The position numbers and the translations under genes were made by a program. This document shows positions 1 to 8,215 of a DNA stretch of 64,000 nucleotides, piece by piece. This DNA is from Moritella dasanensis ArB 0140. GTDB taxonomy: Bacteria > Pseudomonadota > Gammaproteobacteria > Enterobacterales > Moritellaceae. The DNA lies in NCBI RefSeq assembly GCF_000276805.1, contig NZ_AKXQ01000004.1, positions 62,001 through 126,000 on the forward strand. The letters run 5' to 3'. Position 1 is the stretch's first letter, and the number at the start of each line of letters is the position of its first letter. The notes under the pieces were generated by a model, which was not told the origin of the DNA, made no database searches, and saw only the letters and a list, made by a program, of their open reading frames with translations.

Positions 1-340
1 ATGGATATCTGCTGTAGGTATGTACAATAACTCCCGTCTCTGGATTGGATACGGCTTCACCGAGTTCAATGGCGAATGTTGTTGGGTTGGGTATTGATAA
101 TGGTTTGCCATGATATAAAGCTTCGACAGTAATATCTGGGTGCGATCTTAATTTTGCTATACGTGCACTATACGAGATGCGTGCTTGATTAACCGTGGTG
201 GCGATAACTTCTGCCGTACGGCTTGCCAATAACGTTGTGGTCGAGTATTGGAATTTTTGGACTGCAAACAATGAGATACTGGCCATTAGCATAAAGATAA
301 CGCTGAAAAAAGCGATCGCGTGAGTTTGGGTTATCTTCAT
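1..340 (-). CDS. Membrane sensor protein, N-terminal part only (Tll0287-like/DUF3365-type domain)
   Basis: The gene runs off the left edge; 113 codons are visible from an ATG at 338-340. The protein opens with one hydrophobic segment (about residues 8-27, AFFSVIFMLMASISLFAV) and then an extracytoplasmic stretch with LASRTAEVIATTVNQARISY and, near the edge, PTTFAIELGEAV followed by HTYSRYP. This arrangement, with a helix and a P-x-TF-x-x-ELG segment leading to a YS-x-YP ending, resembles the Tll0287-like (DUF3365) sensory domain, which often precedes cyclase, kinase or GGDEF outputs. The output domain lies outside the window, so the type of signalling protein cannot be named. The family call is recalled resemblance. 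Confidence 0.6.
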   Translation of the reverse strand, partial: MKITQTHAIAFFSVIFMLMASISLFAVQKFQYSTTTLLASRTAEVIATTVNQARISYSARIAKLRSHPDITVEALYHGKPLSIPNPTTFAIELGEAVSNPETGVIVHTYSRYP

Positions 341-716
341 TTTATTTCTGCGCCAAGGTTAAGATTATTAATTTGCTAATATAATGGTAATTGATTAAGT
401 GGTAAATTATCGGATAAATGCTAGATAGGGTGACGGACAGCACAGTTATATAAGATGCTGGGGACTGGTTATAAATTATGTTGTGATGCATTGTAGTAAC
501 TTAGGTTTGTGGTTAAATAAAGTACAGGTCTACATCTATTTTTATTCCTATTGGCTACTATTTAACTTATAACACATTTTATTCGATTTCATTTAATTAT
601 GTTTAATCGTAAATAAAGTTGAATCTTAACGTCACTCTGTAGTCTAAATCCAAATGCACTGTGAAACTCCAATTAGGGTTTAATCGTAATTTAAAGTAGT
701 AATATAAGGCGATAAC
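341..716. other. Intergenic region without a recognisable gene
   Basis: These 376 AT-rich bases separate the divergent sensor gene and yccF. They must carry both promoters. I see no convincing small ORF, RNA gene or strong inverted repeat. Confidence 0.5.
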
Positions 717-1157
717 ATGAGAACACTGGGTAATATAATTTGGTTTCTATTTGGCGGTGCGGTGATGGGATTAGCCTGGGTGTTATTCGGCATACTCGCC
801 TGTATTAGTATTGTCGGTATTCCTTGGGGTCGTTCTTGCTTTGTTATTGCTGGTTTTTCATTTTTCCCTTTTGGTAAAGAAGCCATATTTCGAGATGAAT
901 TAACGCGAGCTGAAGATATTGGTACTGGTAGTTTCGGATTTGTCGGCAATGCGTTGTGGTTTATCTTTGCGGGCGTATGGCTAGCACTCGGTCATGTAGC
1001 ATCTGCGATTGCTTGTTTCGTGACGATTATTGGTATTCCGTTTGCACTACAGCACTTGAAATTAGCGGTTATCTCGCTTGCCCCAATAGGGCAAACGATA
1101 GTTGATAAAGACGTTGCTGCAATGGCGCGTTATAAGAACAATAAATTCAAATTATAA
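717..1157 (+). CDS. yccF: YccF family inner membrane protein
   Basis: A 146-residue membrane protein close in length to E. coli YccF (about 148 residues). It has paired hydrophobic blocks at about residues 5-40 and 75-118, each with a repeated G-x-x-x-x-x-FG/FA-G motif and a CI-x-x-IGIPW or CF-x-x-IIGIPF motif, so the protein is an internal duplication, as expected for the YccF (DUF307) domain. The cellular role of the family is not established. It stands alone between a divergent sensor gene and a convergent kinase gene. The ATG follows an AAGGCG-like ribosome site. Confidence 0.9.
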   Translation: MRTLGNIIWFLFGGAVMGLAWVLFGILACISIVGIPWGRSCFVIAGFSFFPFGKEAIFRDELTRAEDIGTGSFGFVGNALWFIFAGVWLALGHVASAIACFVTIIGIPFALQHLKLAVISLAPIGQTIVDKDVAAMARYKNNKFKL

Positions 1158-1166
1158 CTGCACATA

Positions 1167-1208
1167 AAACCCGTTTGACATATTCGTAGATGAAGATTGA
1201 ACGGGTTT
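1167..1208. terminator. Inverted repeat between convergent yccF and LRR-kinase genes
   Basis: The arms AAACCCGTT (1167-1175) and AACGGGTTT (1200-1208) are perfectly complementary, with a 24-base loop. The A-rich/T-rich flanks suit a terminator used in both directions. Confidence 0.55.
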
Positions 1209-1218
1209 AAATAGCGGC

Positions 1219-2457
1219 TTAGCTTACACGTTGTAACAGACGTTTAAACGCTTCACTTTCTTTATCGTTTTCAGCACATACACTTAGCAAGTCATCAATA
1301 AAATGCAGTAAAGCACGATTCTCTATTTGTTTCACTTGCGCTTGCTGTGTGTCAGTTAACATGTGGTACATGGTAGCGGCGCCAAAATCACCAAAGATGA
1401 TATCTGCATCAACGTCAAACAGCGTGTTGTGCGCGTACAAATCACCGTGGCAAACTTGATTGTCGTGTAAATACGTAAACACTTCATCCATCTGCGAGAC
1501 GATCTTGTCAATTTGCGTAATCGATAAGCTAAAGTCTGTCGGGAAGGTATCACGCGTACAGCTGTTAAAGCACGGTGGTAGTCCTAAGTTAGCGTAGTGA
1601 GCTGGGATCAAGTTCATGATCAGTGCTAAGTAACCGTCTTCTTTTACCTGTGCTAATGATTGTACTAGGCTAGGGTGGTTACCGACTTTCAAACACGCTT
1701 GTAACTCATCTTCTGGATAACCATCACTGGTCACTTCACCTTTAAATACTTTGACTGCAATTTCATCAGGGAACTGAGTTTGTTGCTCATTCCACTCCGC
1801 TTTTGAGATCACGCCTGATGCGCCTTGGCCAAGTACGTTTTGTAATGTATAACTTGATGAGGCTAACTGCGGCACGCTATCAATTGATACGTTAGTCTGG
1901 CTAAATGGATTGCCCGAGAAGGCAAACCAAGCCAGTTTAGGCAAGCCGAACAGCTGTTCTGGGCATTCCGTCAGGCGGTTCGCTGAAATACGGACTAGCT
2001 CTAGGTTATGACACTGAGACATCGTCTGCGGTAACGCTGTTAAACAGTTGCCTGCTAGGGCTAGTTTTTGTAAACGCGGGCGCTCACCTAGTGAGTCCGG
2101 TAATACTTCAAGGCGATTATCCGTTAAGATCAACCAACGTAATTTTATTGGTAATGATGCGACCGGTACTTGGTTAATTTGGTTTGATTTAAAGCCAACC
2201 ATTTCTAGATTTGGGCACTGACCAAGTACTTCAGGTAGCGTTACAAATAAGTTGTTTGATGCAAACAAGATCTTCAACTTGGTTAACTGGGTTATCTCTT
2301 CTGGCAGCGTTGTTAACTGGTTATTGGATAAATCGAGGATCTCTAAGCTGCTCGCGAGTGACAAGATTTCGAGTGGGAAAGCGGTTAGGTTTTCAGATAA
2401 TGTTAAACGCTTAATACCTGTTAATTCACCAGATTTTAGCTGAGATAAAGTGTGCAA
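1219..2457 (-). CDS. Leucine-rich-repeat protein kinase
   Basis: A 412-residue soluble protein that joins an LRR domain to a eukaryotic-like protein kinase. Residues about 15-185 hold seven or so leucine-rich repeats of the L-x-x-LP-x-x-L/L-x-x-N-x-L type. The kinase starts near 203, with a glycine loop LGQGASG (209-215), the AVK lysine at 236, a catalytic loop HGDLYAHN (337-344, HGD in place of HRD) and DFG at 357-359. The key catalytic residues are therefore present, although the C-lobe is short. No signal peptide or membrane segment is visible, so it should act in the cytoplasm. The reading frame has no ATG at its head and begins at TTG (2455-2457). Its substrates are unknown. Confidence 0.85.
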   Translation of the reverse strand: MHTLSQLKSGELTGIKRLTLSENLTAFPLEILSLASSLEILDLSNNQLTTLPEEITQLTKLKILFASNNLFVTLPEVLGQCPNLEMVGFKSNQINQVPVASLPIKLRWLILTDNRLEVLPDSLGERPRLQKLALAGNCLTALPQTMSQCHNLELVRISANRLTECPEQLFGLPKLAWFAFSGNPFSQTNVSIDSVPQLASSSYTLQNVLGQGASGVISKAEWNEQQTQFPDEIAVKVFKGEVTSDGYPEDELQACLKVGNHPSLVQSLAQVKEDGYLALIMNLIPAHYANLGLPPCFNSCTRDTFPTDFSLSITQIDKIVSQMDEVFTYLHDNQVCHGDLYAHNTLFDVDADIIFGDFGAATMYHMLTDTQQAQVKQIENRALLHFIDDLLSVCAENDKESEAFKRLLQRVS

Positions 2458-2528
2458 AATGATTTAGCCCGTTATTAGAATGATACAAAACCGGGCTAGT
2501 TTACGCGAAAACGAAGTCAAAAGGGGAA

Positions 2529-3317
2529 TTAACCACTTAGCTGTGCTTCATTATCATTACGTTTTGCTATTTTATGGCCATCTTCAGTACAGCCTGATTT
2601 CCAGTAACTGCTGATATAAATATTATCTTTGTCGATGGCTTTATCATTTCTAAAGTAAGTACGTAAGGCGCGCATATCCGAAAACTCACAAGCACACCAA
2701 ACCGAGACCTCACCTTGTTGCCAGGTTAATGTTTTTACTGCCGTCAGTAAGTTTGTCTTGGCAGTATTAGCGATAACCCAAATAACCTCGATACCATCAG
2801 GCTTAGTTAACGCTTGTTTATCATCGCCATGATTTATTTTGATAACCGCATAACTATTAGCTGTTGCTGGCAGTTTGGTTAGCTGCGCAGCTAGGGCTGG
2901 TAACGCTGTCATATCTGCAACTAAAAAGTACCAATCAGTATCTACATTAATGGGTTTAATTTCCCCAGGGCCTGCGATTGAAATGGTATCGCCTACGGTT
3001 GCTGATTGTGACCAGTGCGCTGCAAAACCACCCCCATTATGATCATGCTCATGGCGCACAAAATCAACGTCAAATTGATCGAGCGATTGGCGTAAATGAC
3101 GAATGGTATAAGTACGCATCTTAGGACGTTCATCAGCCCCAAGCTGTGAAAGGTCTGTATCACCTTGTTCCGTGAATAAGAGCTTAATATAGCCACCTGC
3201 TGCATCGGCGGGGAAGTCAGACAAGTCATCAGCCTGAAAGCTAATACGTTGCATGTTAGGCGTGATTTGTTGGCTGTCTATTACCGTTACTAACCTACCG
3301 TTTGGTTTCTTGCTCAT
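2529..3317 (-). CDS. Siderophore-interacting protein (FAD-dependent ferric-siderophore reductase family)
   Basis: The 262-residue protein belongs to the ViuB/YqjH siderophore-interacting family, which reduces imported ferric siderophores in the cytoplasm to release Fe(II). Visible signatures are the FAD-binding MRTYTIRHLR segment, a following HGDNGGG-like HEHDHNGGGFAAHW region, and a C-terminal WCACEFSDMRALRTYF, YISSYWKSGCTEDGH end. I start it at the ATG at 3315-3317 because AAGGGG stands just upstream. The same frame is open further, but that would overlap the ATPase gene. It is the last gene of the uptake operon, 28 bp after the ATPase. Confidence 0.9.
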   Translation of the reverse strand: MSKKPNGRLVTVIDSQQITPNMQRISFQADDLSDFPADAAGGYIKLLFTEQGDTDLSQLGADERPKMRTYTIRHLRQSLDQFDVDFVRHEHDHNGGGFAAHWSQSATVGDTISIAGPGEIKPINVDTDWYFLVADMTALPALAAQLTKLPATANSYAVIKINHGDDKQALTKPDGIEVIWVIANTAKTNLLTAVKTLTWQQGEVSVWCACEFSDMRALRTYFRNDKAIDKDNIYISSYWKSGCTEDGHKIAKRNDNEAQLSG

Positions 3318-3345
3318 CTTTATCCCCTTAATATTCTGGTTGCGA

Positions 3346-4107
3346 TTACTGCCCGTAGTACATGCAAATACGTTTGCCGTTGATTTCGTGAATATCAAAA
3401 TCAGTGTCGTAAATTTCAGATAATGTGGCTTGGTTAATGATCTCTGCGACGGTGCCGTTGGCAACCACCTTGCCTTTCTTCAATGCCACAATATTGTCTG
3501 AATAACACGATGCAAAGTTAATATCGTGGATCACAATAACCACGGCTTTACCTAACTCATGCGCTAAGGTTTTAATGTTTTGCATTATTTGTAATGAATG
3601 CTTAATGTCGAGATTATTCAGAGGTTCATCTAAAAATACATAGTCGGTATCTTGCGCTACCACCATGGCAATAAACGCTAATTGACGTTGGCCACCACTG
3701 AGCTCGTCAAGATACTTGTTTTCAATCGGTGTTAAATCTAAATAGCCAATGGCTTTGTTAATAACGTCATTATCGTTAGCTGTCAGCTTGCCCTGGCTAT
3801 AAGGATAGCGCCCAAACGCGACTAATTCTCGCACTGTAAAGCGCATGTTGAGATTGTTAGATTGGCGTAATACCGCCAGTTTTTTAGCCAGTGCTTTGGT
3901 ATCCCAATCTAATACGTCTTGGTTATCGATAACCACACTACCACTGTCTTTGTTTAATAAACGACTGGCCATCGACAATACGGTACTTTTTCCTGCGCCA
4001 TTGGGGCCGATAATCGAAGTGACTTGGCCTTTAATAAACGAGGCCGAAGCTTGGTCGACAACTTTGTGCTGGCCAAATGACTTAGATAAATTAGTTAATG
4101 AAATCAT
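3346..4107 (-). CDS. Iron-siderophore ABC transporter, ATP-binding protein
   Basis: A 253-residue ATPase that powers ferric-siderophore import through the two permeases encoded upstream. It has a Walker A GPNGAGKST near residue 34, a Q-loop in the LRQSNN region, the signature LSGGQRQLAF, a Walker B VFLDEPLNNLD and the switch histidine in VVIVIHDINFA. The sequence is of the VctC/FatE/YclP branch rather than the BtuD branch, judged from recall. It lies 58 bp after the second permease and 28 bp before the siderophore-interacting protein, all on the same strand. Confidence 0.92.
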   Translation of the reverse strand: MISLTNLSKSFGQHKVVDQASASFIKGQVTSIIGPNGAGKSTVLSMASRLLNKDSGSVVIDNQDVLDWDTKALAKKLAVLRQSNNLNMRFTVRELVAFGRYPYSQGKLTANDNDVINKAIGYLDLTPIENKYLDELSGGQRQLAFIAMVVAQDTDYVFLDEPLNNLDIKHSLQIMQNIKTLAHELGKAVVIVIHDINFASCYSDNIVALKKGKVVANGTVAEIINQATLSEIYDTDFDIHEINGKRICMYYGQ

Positions 4108-4165
4108 GTTGTATATATCCTGCCTGTTCTAGTAAGTAGTTAACCGTAAGTAGTCAGTAGCGATG

Positions 4166-5122
4166 CTATTGGATTTTTTGTCGCACAAGCAGCGATAAGA
4201 AATACAAACCACCAACAAAATTGATCACCACACTGAGCGTGGTCGAAAAACTAAAGACATTTTCGATTATCCATTGCCCCGATAACAACATCGACATTGC
4301 CATTAAACTGCTGGCAATCAGTAAGGTGTGATGACGATAGGTGTGGAAGAACTCTTTGGTTAAATTAGCCACCAATAAGCCAAAGAACATGACTGGGCCA
4401 ACCAAGGCTGTTGATAACGAGATCATGATAGCGACCAATATCAATACTTGTTTAGTGACGCGTCGCGTATCTACGCCTAAGCTAATGGCATTGTCATTGT
4501 CTAACCAAAATACATCTAACACAGGTGCGAGTTTGAATAGCAGCGCGCTGATGATAAGTAGTGGGATCACGCATAAGTACACCAGTTCTTGGTTCACATT
4601 GTTAAAGCTGGCAAACATGCTTGATTGAATGCTTAAGAAGTCATTGGGATCAACCAACATCATAAAAAACGACGACACATTATTGAATAGTTGGCCGAAG
4701 ACAACCCCGAGCAATAACAGCGTGATAACGTTACCCTTGCCATTGTTGCTGGCGAAGTAGAAGCCAAACAGCAATAACGAAAACCCAACCATAATGGCAA
4801 CAGACAAAGCAAAGTTAACAAACGGGTTTAAGAGCAAGACACTAAAGCCGCCAAAGATAACCACGACCAATACTTGAGTGAGTAAATACAAGGCATCAAA
4901 ACCCATGATACTCGGGGTTAAAATACGATTATGGGTAATGGTTTGAAACACTAATGATGATTGTGCTATGGCAATACTGGCAATGATCATGGCTAATACT
5001 TTCGGCACACGGCGGGATAAAAAGTATTCATAGTTTGACGCATCTAAGCCAATACCGATGAATAAAAATGTAAACAGTACCGTGATAACAGCCAGCGCGG
5101 TGAGCTTGATTGAATCAGACAT
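4166..5122 (-). CDS. Iron-siderophore ABC transporter, permease (second subunit)
   Basis: A 318-residue FecCD-family inner membrane permease with about nine hydrophobic segments. It carries the conserved SSLVFQTITHNRILTPSIMG region (residues about 55-75) and the GPVMFFGLLVANLTKEF cytoplasmic coupling region. It would pair with the preceding permease to form the transmembrane channel. The start ATG overlaps the end of the upstream permease by 8 bp, so the two are probably translationally coupled. It resembles VctG/FatC/YclO. Confidence 0.92.
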   Translation of the reverse strand: MSDSIKLTALAVITVLFTFLFIGIGLDASNYEYFLSRRVPKVLAMIIASIAIAQSSLVFQTITHNRILTPSIMGFDALYLLTQVLVVVIFGGFSVLLLNPFVNFALSVAIMVGFSLLLFGFYFASNNGKGNVITLLLLGVVFGQLFNNVSSFFMMLVDPNDFLSIQSSMFASFNNVNQELVYLCVIPLLIISALLFKLAPVLDVFWLDNDNAISLGVDTRRVTKQVLILVAIMISLSTALVGPVMFFGLLVANLTKEFFHTYRHHTLLIASSLMAMSMLLSGQWIIENVFSFSTTLSVVINFVGGLYFLSLLVRQKIQ

Positions 5123-6050
5123 GTTGCTTGCTCTTTACAATGAAGAAGATAAATACTGAGCCGCCGAGTATGCTGATGATCATCGAAATTGGCATCTCGT
5201 AAGGGAAGATGATAACGCGACCAACAACATCACAAAGTAAAATCAAAATCGCGCCGATAATAGCGGTTAATGGAATGTTTTTGCGTAAATTGTCACCGTA
5301 GAATTGCGCTACTAAGTTCGGTACTATCAGGCCTAAGAAGGGCAGCTGTCCAACAATCATCACCACAGATGCAGACATCACAGAGACAAGAATAATACCA
5401 ATGAAGAGTACCTGTTTGTAATTCAGACCAATATTGGTGGCGAAGTCTTTACCCATACCAACCGCAGACAAGCGCGTTGCGTACCAATAGCTAATAATAG
5501 AAATGGGTAGGGCGATATAAAGCAATTCATAGTTACCTTGCAGAATGCTGGCAAAGTTAGCCACTGTCCATGCTGATAAGTTTTGCACCGCGTCATATTT
5601 GTAAGCAACGAAGGTGGCAGCAGAAGACACCACATTACCAAAAATGATACCGATTAACGGCACATAGATAGCGTTCTTAAATTGGATGCGATGGATAAAC
5701 TGAATAAACACCAATGTACCCGCGATCGCCATACCAAAGATAAGTAGCAGACTGTCGCCATGGCCAAGAAAGACTAAACTTAATACATAGCCGAGCATGG
5801 CACATTCAATGGTGCCAGATGTCGATGGCGACGCAAATCGGTTTTGACTGATTTGCTGCATGATAAGTCCGGCAATACTCAGTCCTGCGCCTGATAACAA
5901 GATGGCTAACAAGCGGGGCAGGCGACTGATGAACAACAGCTCGATAGCGTCAGTATCGCCAGCTAAAATGGCAGTTAAAGACAAGTCTGCCACGCCAACA
6001 AATACCGATGCAATGCTGAGTAATACCAGCACAAATAATAACTTTTTCAA
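5115..6050 (-). CDS. Iron-siderophore ABC transporter, permease (first subunit)
   Basis: A FecCD-family permease of about 311 residues, with GLIMQQISQNRFASPSTSGT (family motif) near the N-terminal third and GQLPFLGLIVPNLVAQF as coupling loop. It resembles VctD/FatD/YclN. There is no ATG at the head. A TTG at 6060-6062 directly follows the stop of the binding-protein gene, but a second TTG at 6048-6050 has GAGG six bases upstream and gives a normal MKKLLFVLVLL start, so I prefer it. A four-residue longer form is possible. It works with the other genes of this operon in inner-membrane ferric-siderophore import. Confidence 0.9.
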   Translation of the reverse strand: MKKLLFVLVLLSIASVFVGVADLSLTAILAGDTDAIELLFISRLPRLLAILLSGAGLSIAGLIMQQISQNRFASPSTSGTIECAMLGYVLSLVFLGHGDSLLLIFGMAIAGTLVFIQFIHRIQFKNAIYVPLIGIIFGNVVSSAATFVAYKYDAVQNLSAWTVANFASILQGNYELLYIALPISIISYWYATRLSAVGMGKDFATNIGLNYKQVLFIGIILVSVMSASVVMIVGQLPFLGLIVPNLVAQFYGDNLRKNIPLTAIIGAILILLCDVVGRVIIFPYEMPISMIISILGGSVFIFFIVKSKQHV

Positions 6051-6062
6051 GGTAAGCCTCAA

Positions 6063-6968
6063 TTACAGTGCGCGTGATTGCTGCATATCTTCGATCATTT
6101 TATCGGTTGCAGTGACGCCCGAAAGCGCAATGTACCAGGCGTTAATATCAAGATAATTTAACTTATCGTCTTTATAGGCTTTGGTTGATTTAACCAGTGG
6201 GTTAGCAAACTCTTCACGGGTACGACTTTTGTCTTTATTAATCAGTTTGTCTTTGTCGATAATGAATAGGTTAGCGGGATTTACGTTGCTAATAAACTCA
6301 TACGAGATCAAGTCACCATGACGAGATTCTTTAATATTCGGCACCGCCTCTTGGAAACCAAAGTCACGGTAGATAGCAGAGAAACGAGATTGTGCACCAA
6401 ACGTCGTGATATTACCGCCTGCACTCATGACGGTTAAGGCTTTTACGTCGTTGGTTTTGTTGTAGTTGGCAATTTCGTTGATTTGAGTATCAACGCTGGC
6501 GATCTTAGCTTCTACTTTTGGCTGAATTTCAAAGATGTCACCCAGCATACGCCATTGTTGTTGGGTGCTCTGCCAATAGCCATCTGATTCTGGTGCGAAC
6601 ATCACTGTTGGAGCAATTTTTGATAATTCTTTATACGATTCGACAGCGCGAGAACCAATAATAATCACGTCTGGTCTTTGCATATAAATAGTTTCAAAAT
6701 CAGGTTCGTTTAAGCTACCTGAAGACGCGAATTCTTTACTTTGATATTTCAATAAATAGTCAGGCATCGTTGTCGCTTTACTTAATGCCACAGGCTTAAT
6801 ACCAAAATAATCTAACGCATCTAATGTACCGGTGCCAATCACCACAACGCGCTGAGGCTTAGTCTCTAATGTGGTTTTACCTAATTGATGGGTGACAGTG
6901 ATGGTGTCTGATAAAGCGCTGGCTGAAAATAATAATCCAAAGAAAGTAGCTACAACTGGTCGTTTCAT
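6063..6968 (-). CDS. Iron-siderophore ABC transporter, periplasmic substrate-binding protein
   Basis: A 301-residue class III binding protein. The N-terminus MKRPVVATFFGLLFSASALS is a signal peptide, followed by the typical ITVTHQLGKTTL, PQRVVVIG and TLDALDYFGIKPVAL elements and, later, YMQRPDVIIIGSR. It resembles VctP/FatB/YclQ, which bind catecholate siderophores, but the ligand here cannot be read from sequence. I start it at the ATG at 6966-6968 because it gives a clean signal peptide; the frame is open further upstream with no reason to use it. It is the first gene of the operon, and an AT-rich leader with a TATAAT (minus strand, 7042-7047) lies upstream. No outer-membrane receptor is nearby. 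Confidence 0.92.
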   Translation of the reverse strand: MKRPVVATFFGLLFSASALSDTITVTHQLGKTTLETKPQRVVVIGTGTLDALDYFGIKPVALSKATTMPDYLLKYQSKEFASSGSLNEPDFETIYMQRPDVIIIGSRAVESYKELSKIAPTVMFAPESDGYWQSTQQQWRMLGDIFEIQPKVEAKIASVDTQINEIANYNKTNDVKALTVMSAGGNITTFGAQSRFSAIYRDFGFQEAVPNIKESRHGDLISYEFISNVNPANLFIIDKDKLINKDKSRTREEFANPLVKSTKAYKDDKLNYLDINAWYIALSGVTATDKMIEDMQQSRAL

Positions 6969-6980
6969 ACTAGTGTTAAT

Positions 6981-6999
6981 CCAAATGATAATTGTTCGT
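6981..6999 (-). promoter_or_regulatory. Possible weak Fur-like site before the siderophore uptake operon
   Basis: About 11 of 19 positions match the GATAATGATAATCATTATC consensus, including an intact ATTATCAT core on the minus strand. It sits 13 bp before the ATG. Iron control is expected for such an operon, but the match alone is weak. Confidence 0.35.
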
Positions 7000-7235
7000 A
7001 TTTCCATATCATATAGTAAAACAAACCCTAATGACCAGCAAATTATAAGTAAAGAATGTAAATCAAAAAATGTAATGTAAAACACTGTAAATTAACGTAA
7101 TTTAGTGATTGTACATGTTGATTTTAGCGGTGTGCTGTTAACAGTAATGTGAAGAAAGTAAAGGACGTACTAAGGCGATAATAACTGTGTTATCTTGATT
7201 ACGTTGTTTTAACGCTTTAATTTTATGAGGTATTT

Positions 7236-7580
7236 ATGAGTTCTAACACCCATACTCGAATCCATGACAGTTATCATGCTCATTTTTATTTTGATGAGAC
7301 ATCGCTGGCATTAGCGACTGTATTACGAACTACGATCCGTGATGAACTTGGCTTAGAAGTCGGAAATTTAAATACCCGGTTGGTGGGGCCACATCCACAG
7401 TGGAGCTTTGCTGCTACGTTTAGCCACGATGATTTTGCTGCTTTTGTGCCTTGGGTTAAAGCCAATAGACAGGAGTTGAGTGTGTTGATACATGCAGTGA
7501 CTGGCGATGATTTAATTGATCATACCAAGCATGTGCATTGGTTGGGAACACCGGTTAAACTTGATCTATCAGGTTTTTAA
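7236..7580 (+). CDS. DOPA 4,5-dioxygenase family protein
   Basis: A 114-residue protein of the DOPA-dioxygenase family (ring-cleavage enzymes of small size). Visible family marks are the N-terminal YHAHFYFDE, the central GPHPQWSF and the C-terminal HVHWLGTPVKLDL; the histidines in these motifs are the likely iron ligands. The length fits the bacterial members. The natural substrate in bacteria is unknown, and no aromatic-degradation genes are nearby. It is monocistronic, with its start at ATG after a GAGG ribosome site. Confidence 0.9.
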   Translation: MSSNTHTRIHDSYHAHFYFDETSLALATVLRTTIRDELGLEVGNLNTRLVGPHPQWSFAATFSHDDFAAFVPWVKANRQELSVLIHAVTGDDLIDHTKHVHWLGTPVKLDLSGF

Positions 7581-7612
7581 CACAAGCTTTTTAATACCGG
7601 TGAACACCTAGG

Positions 7613-7978
7613 TTATTTCTGCACTAACCAGTTGATACCTGAAATATGTTTCGGGCCTTCTAAATCAACTAAGATCTCGGTTGGATCTTCAGGGTTAATT
7701 TTGATTGGAAATGCTTTTTTTGGAGCAAGTCTTGGTTCTAGTCCAGCACTAGGATAAATATCATCTTGATCTAGAGTGCCATTGTAAATTTTTTGATCGT
7801 ATGAATAGGCAATATCAATCAGCACATCATTATAATCATCATATTCTTGGCTGATCACTATGGCATTTGATGGTGTCTAATCATCTGTGCCACTAAAAAC
7901 AAAAAAATAAACCGCTGCCATCATTACAATAAAAGAGATTAATGCGGGTTTATTCTGTATTTCAATTCTTTCCGACAT
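7613..7978 (-). pseudogene. Small membrane-anchored protein gene interrupted by an in-frame TAG
   Basis: From an ATG at 7976-7978, preceded by AGGAAG, the frame encodes MSERIEIQNKP, a hydrophobic segment (SFIVMMAAVYFFVFS) and then stops at TAG (7877-7879). The same frame continues directly after the TAG for 88 more codons to a stop at 7613-7615, giving an acidic soluble domain (YDDYNDVLIDIAYSYDQKIY through ISGINWLVQK). Total frame length would be 121 codons. The layout looks like one membrane-anchored protein split by a nonsense codon; a GTG at 7856-7858 could restart the second part. I do not recognise a family. Read-through or two separate genes are alternatives. Confidence 0.55.
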
Positions 7979-8215
7979 ACTGCTATAACTTCCTACTGTT
8001 TATTACCCATATAAAATATAGGGGGATAATATATGGAAACAGCTCCTAACACTATTGAATTATAACTTCTTTTTTTCTGCTGAATTTATAATTAAAATGC
8101 TGATTCGTAACAACTGTACTACATTAGTTAACATTGATTGATCATATTATTCAATAACAAAAGCCAAAATGACATTCAATATTTAATTGTGTTTATAACA
8201 TGGAGTACAGATAAC

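Noticed and set aside
3318-3464. Longer N-terminus of the siderophore-interacting protein
   Set aside because: It would overlap the ATPase gene by more than 100 bp and ignores the strong ribosome site at the ATG 3317.
8138-8215. Longer sulfatase start at 8138
   Set aside because: The extra 26 codons would bury the signal peptide and have no ribosome site, whereas the ATG 8216 has GGAG upstream.
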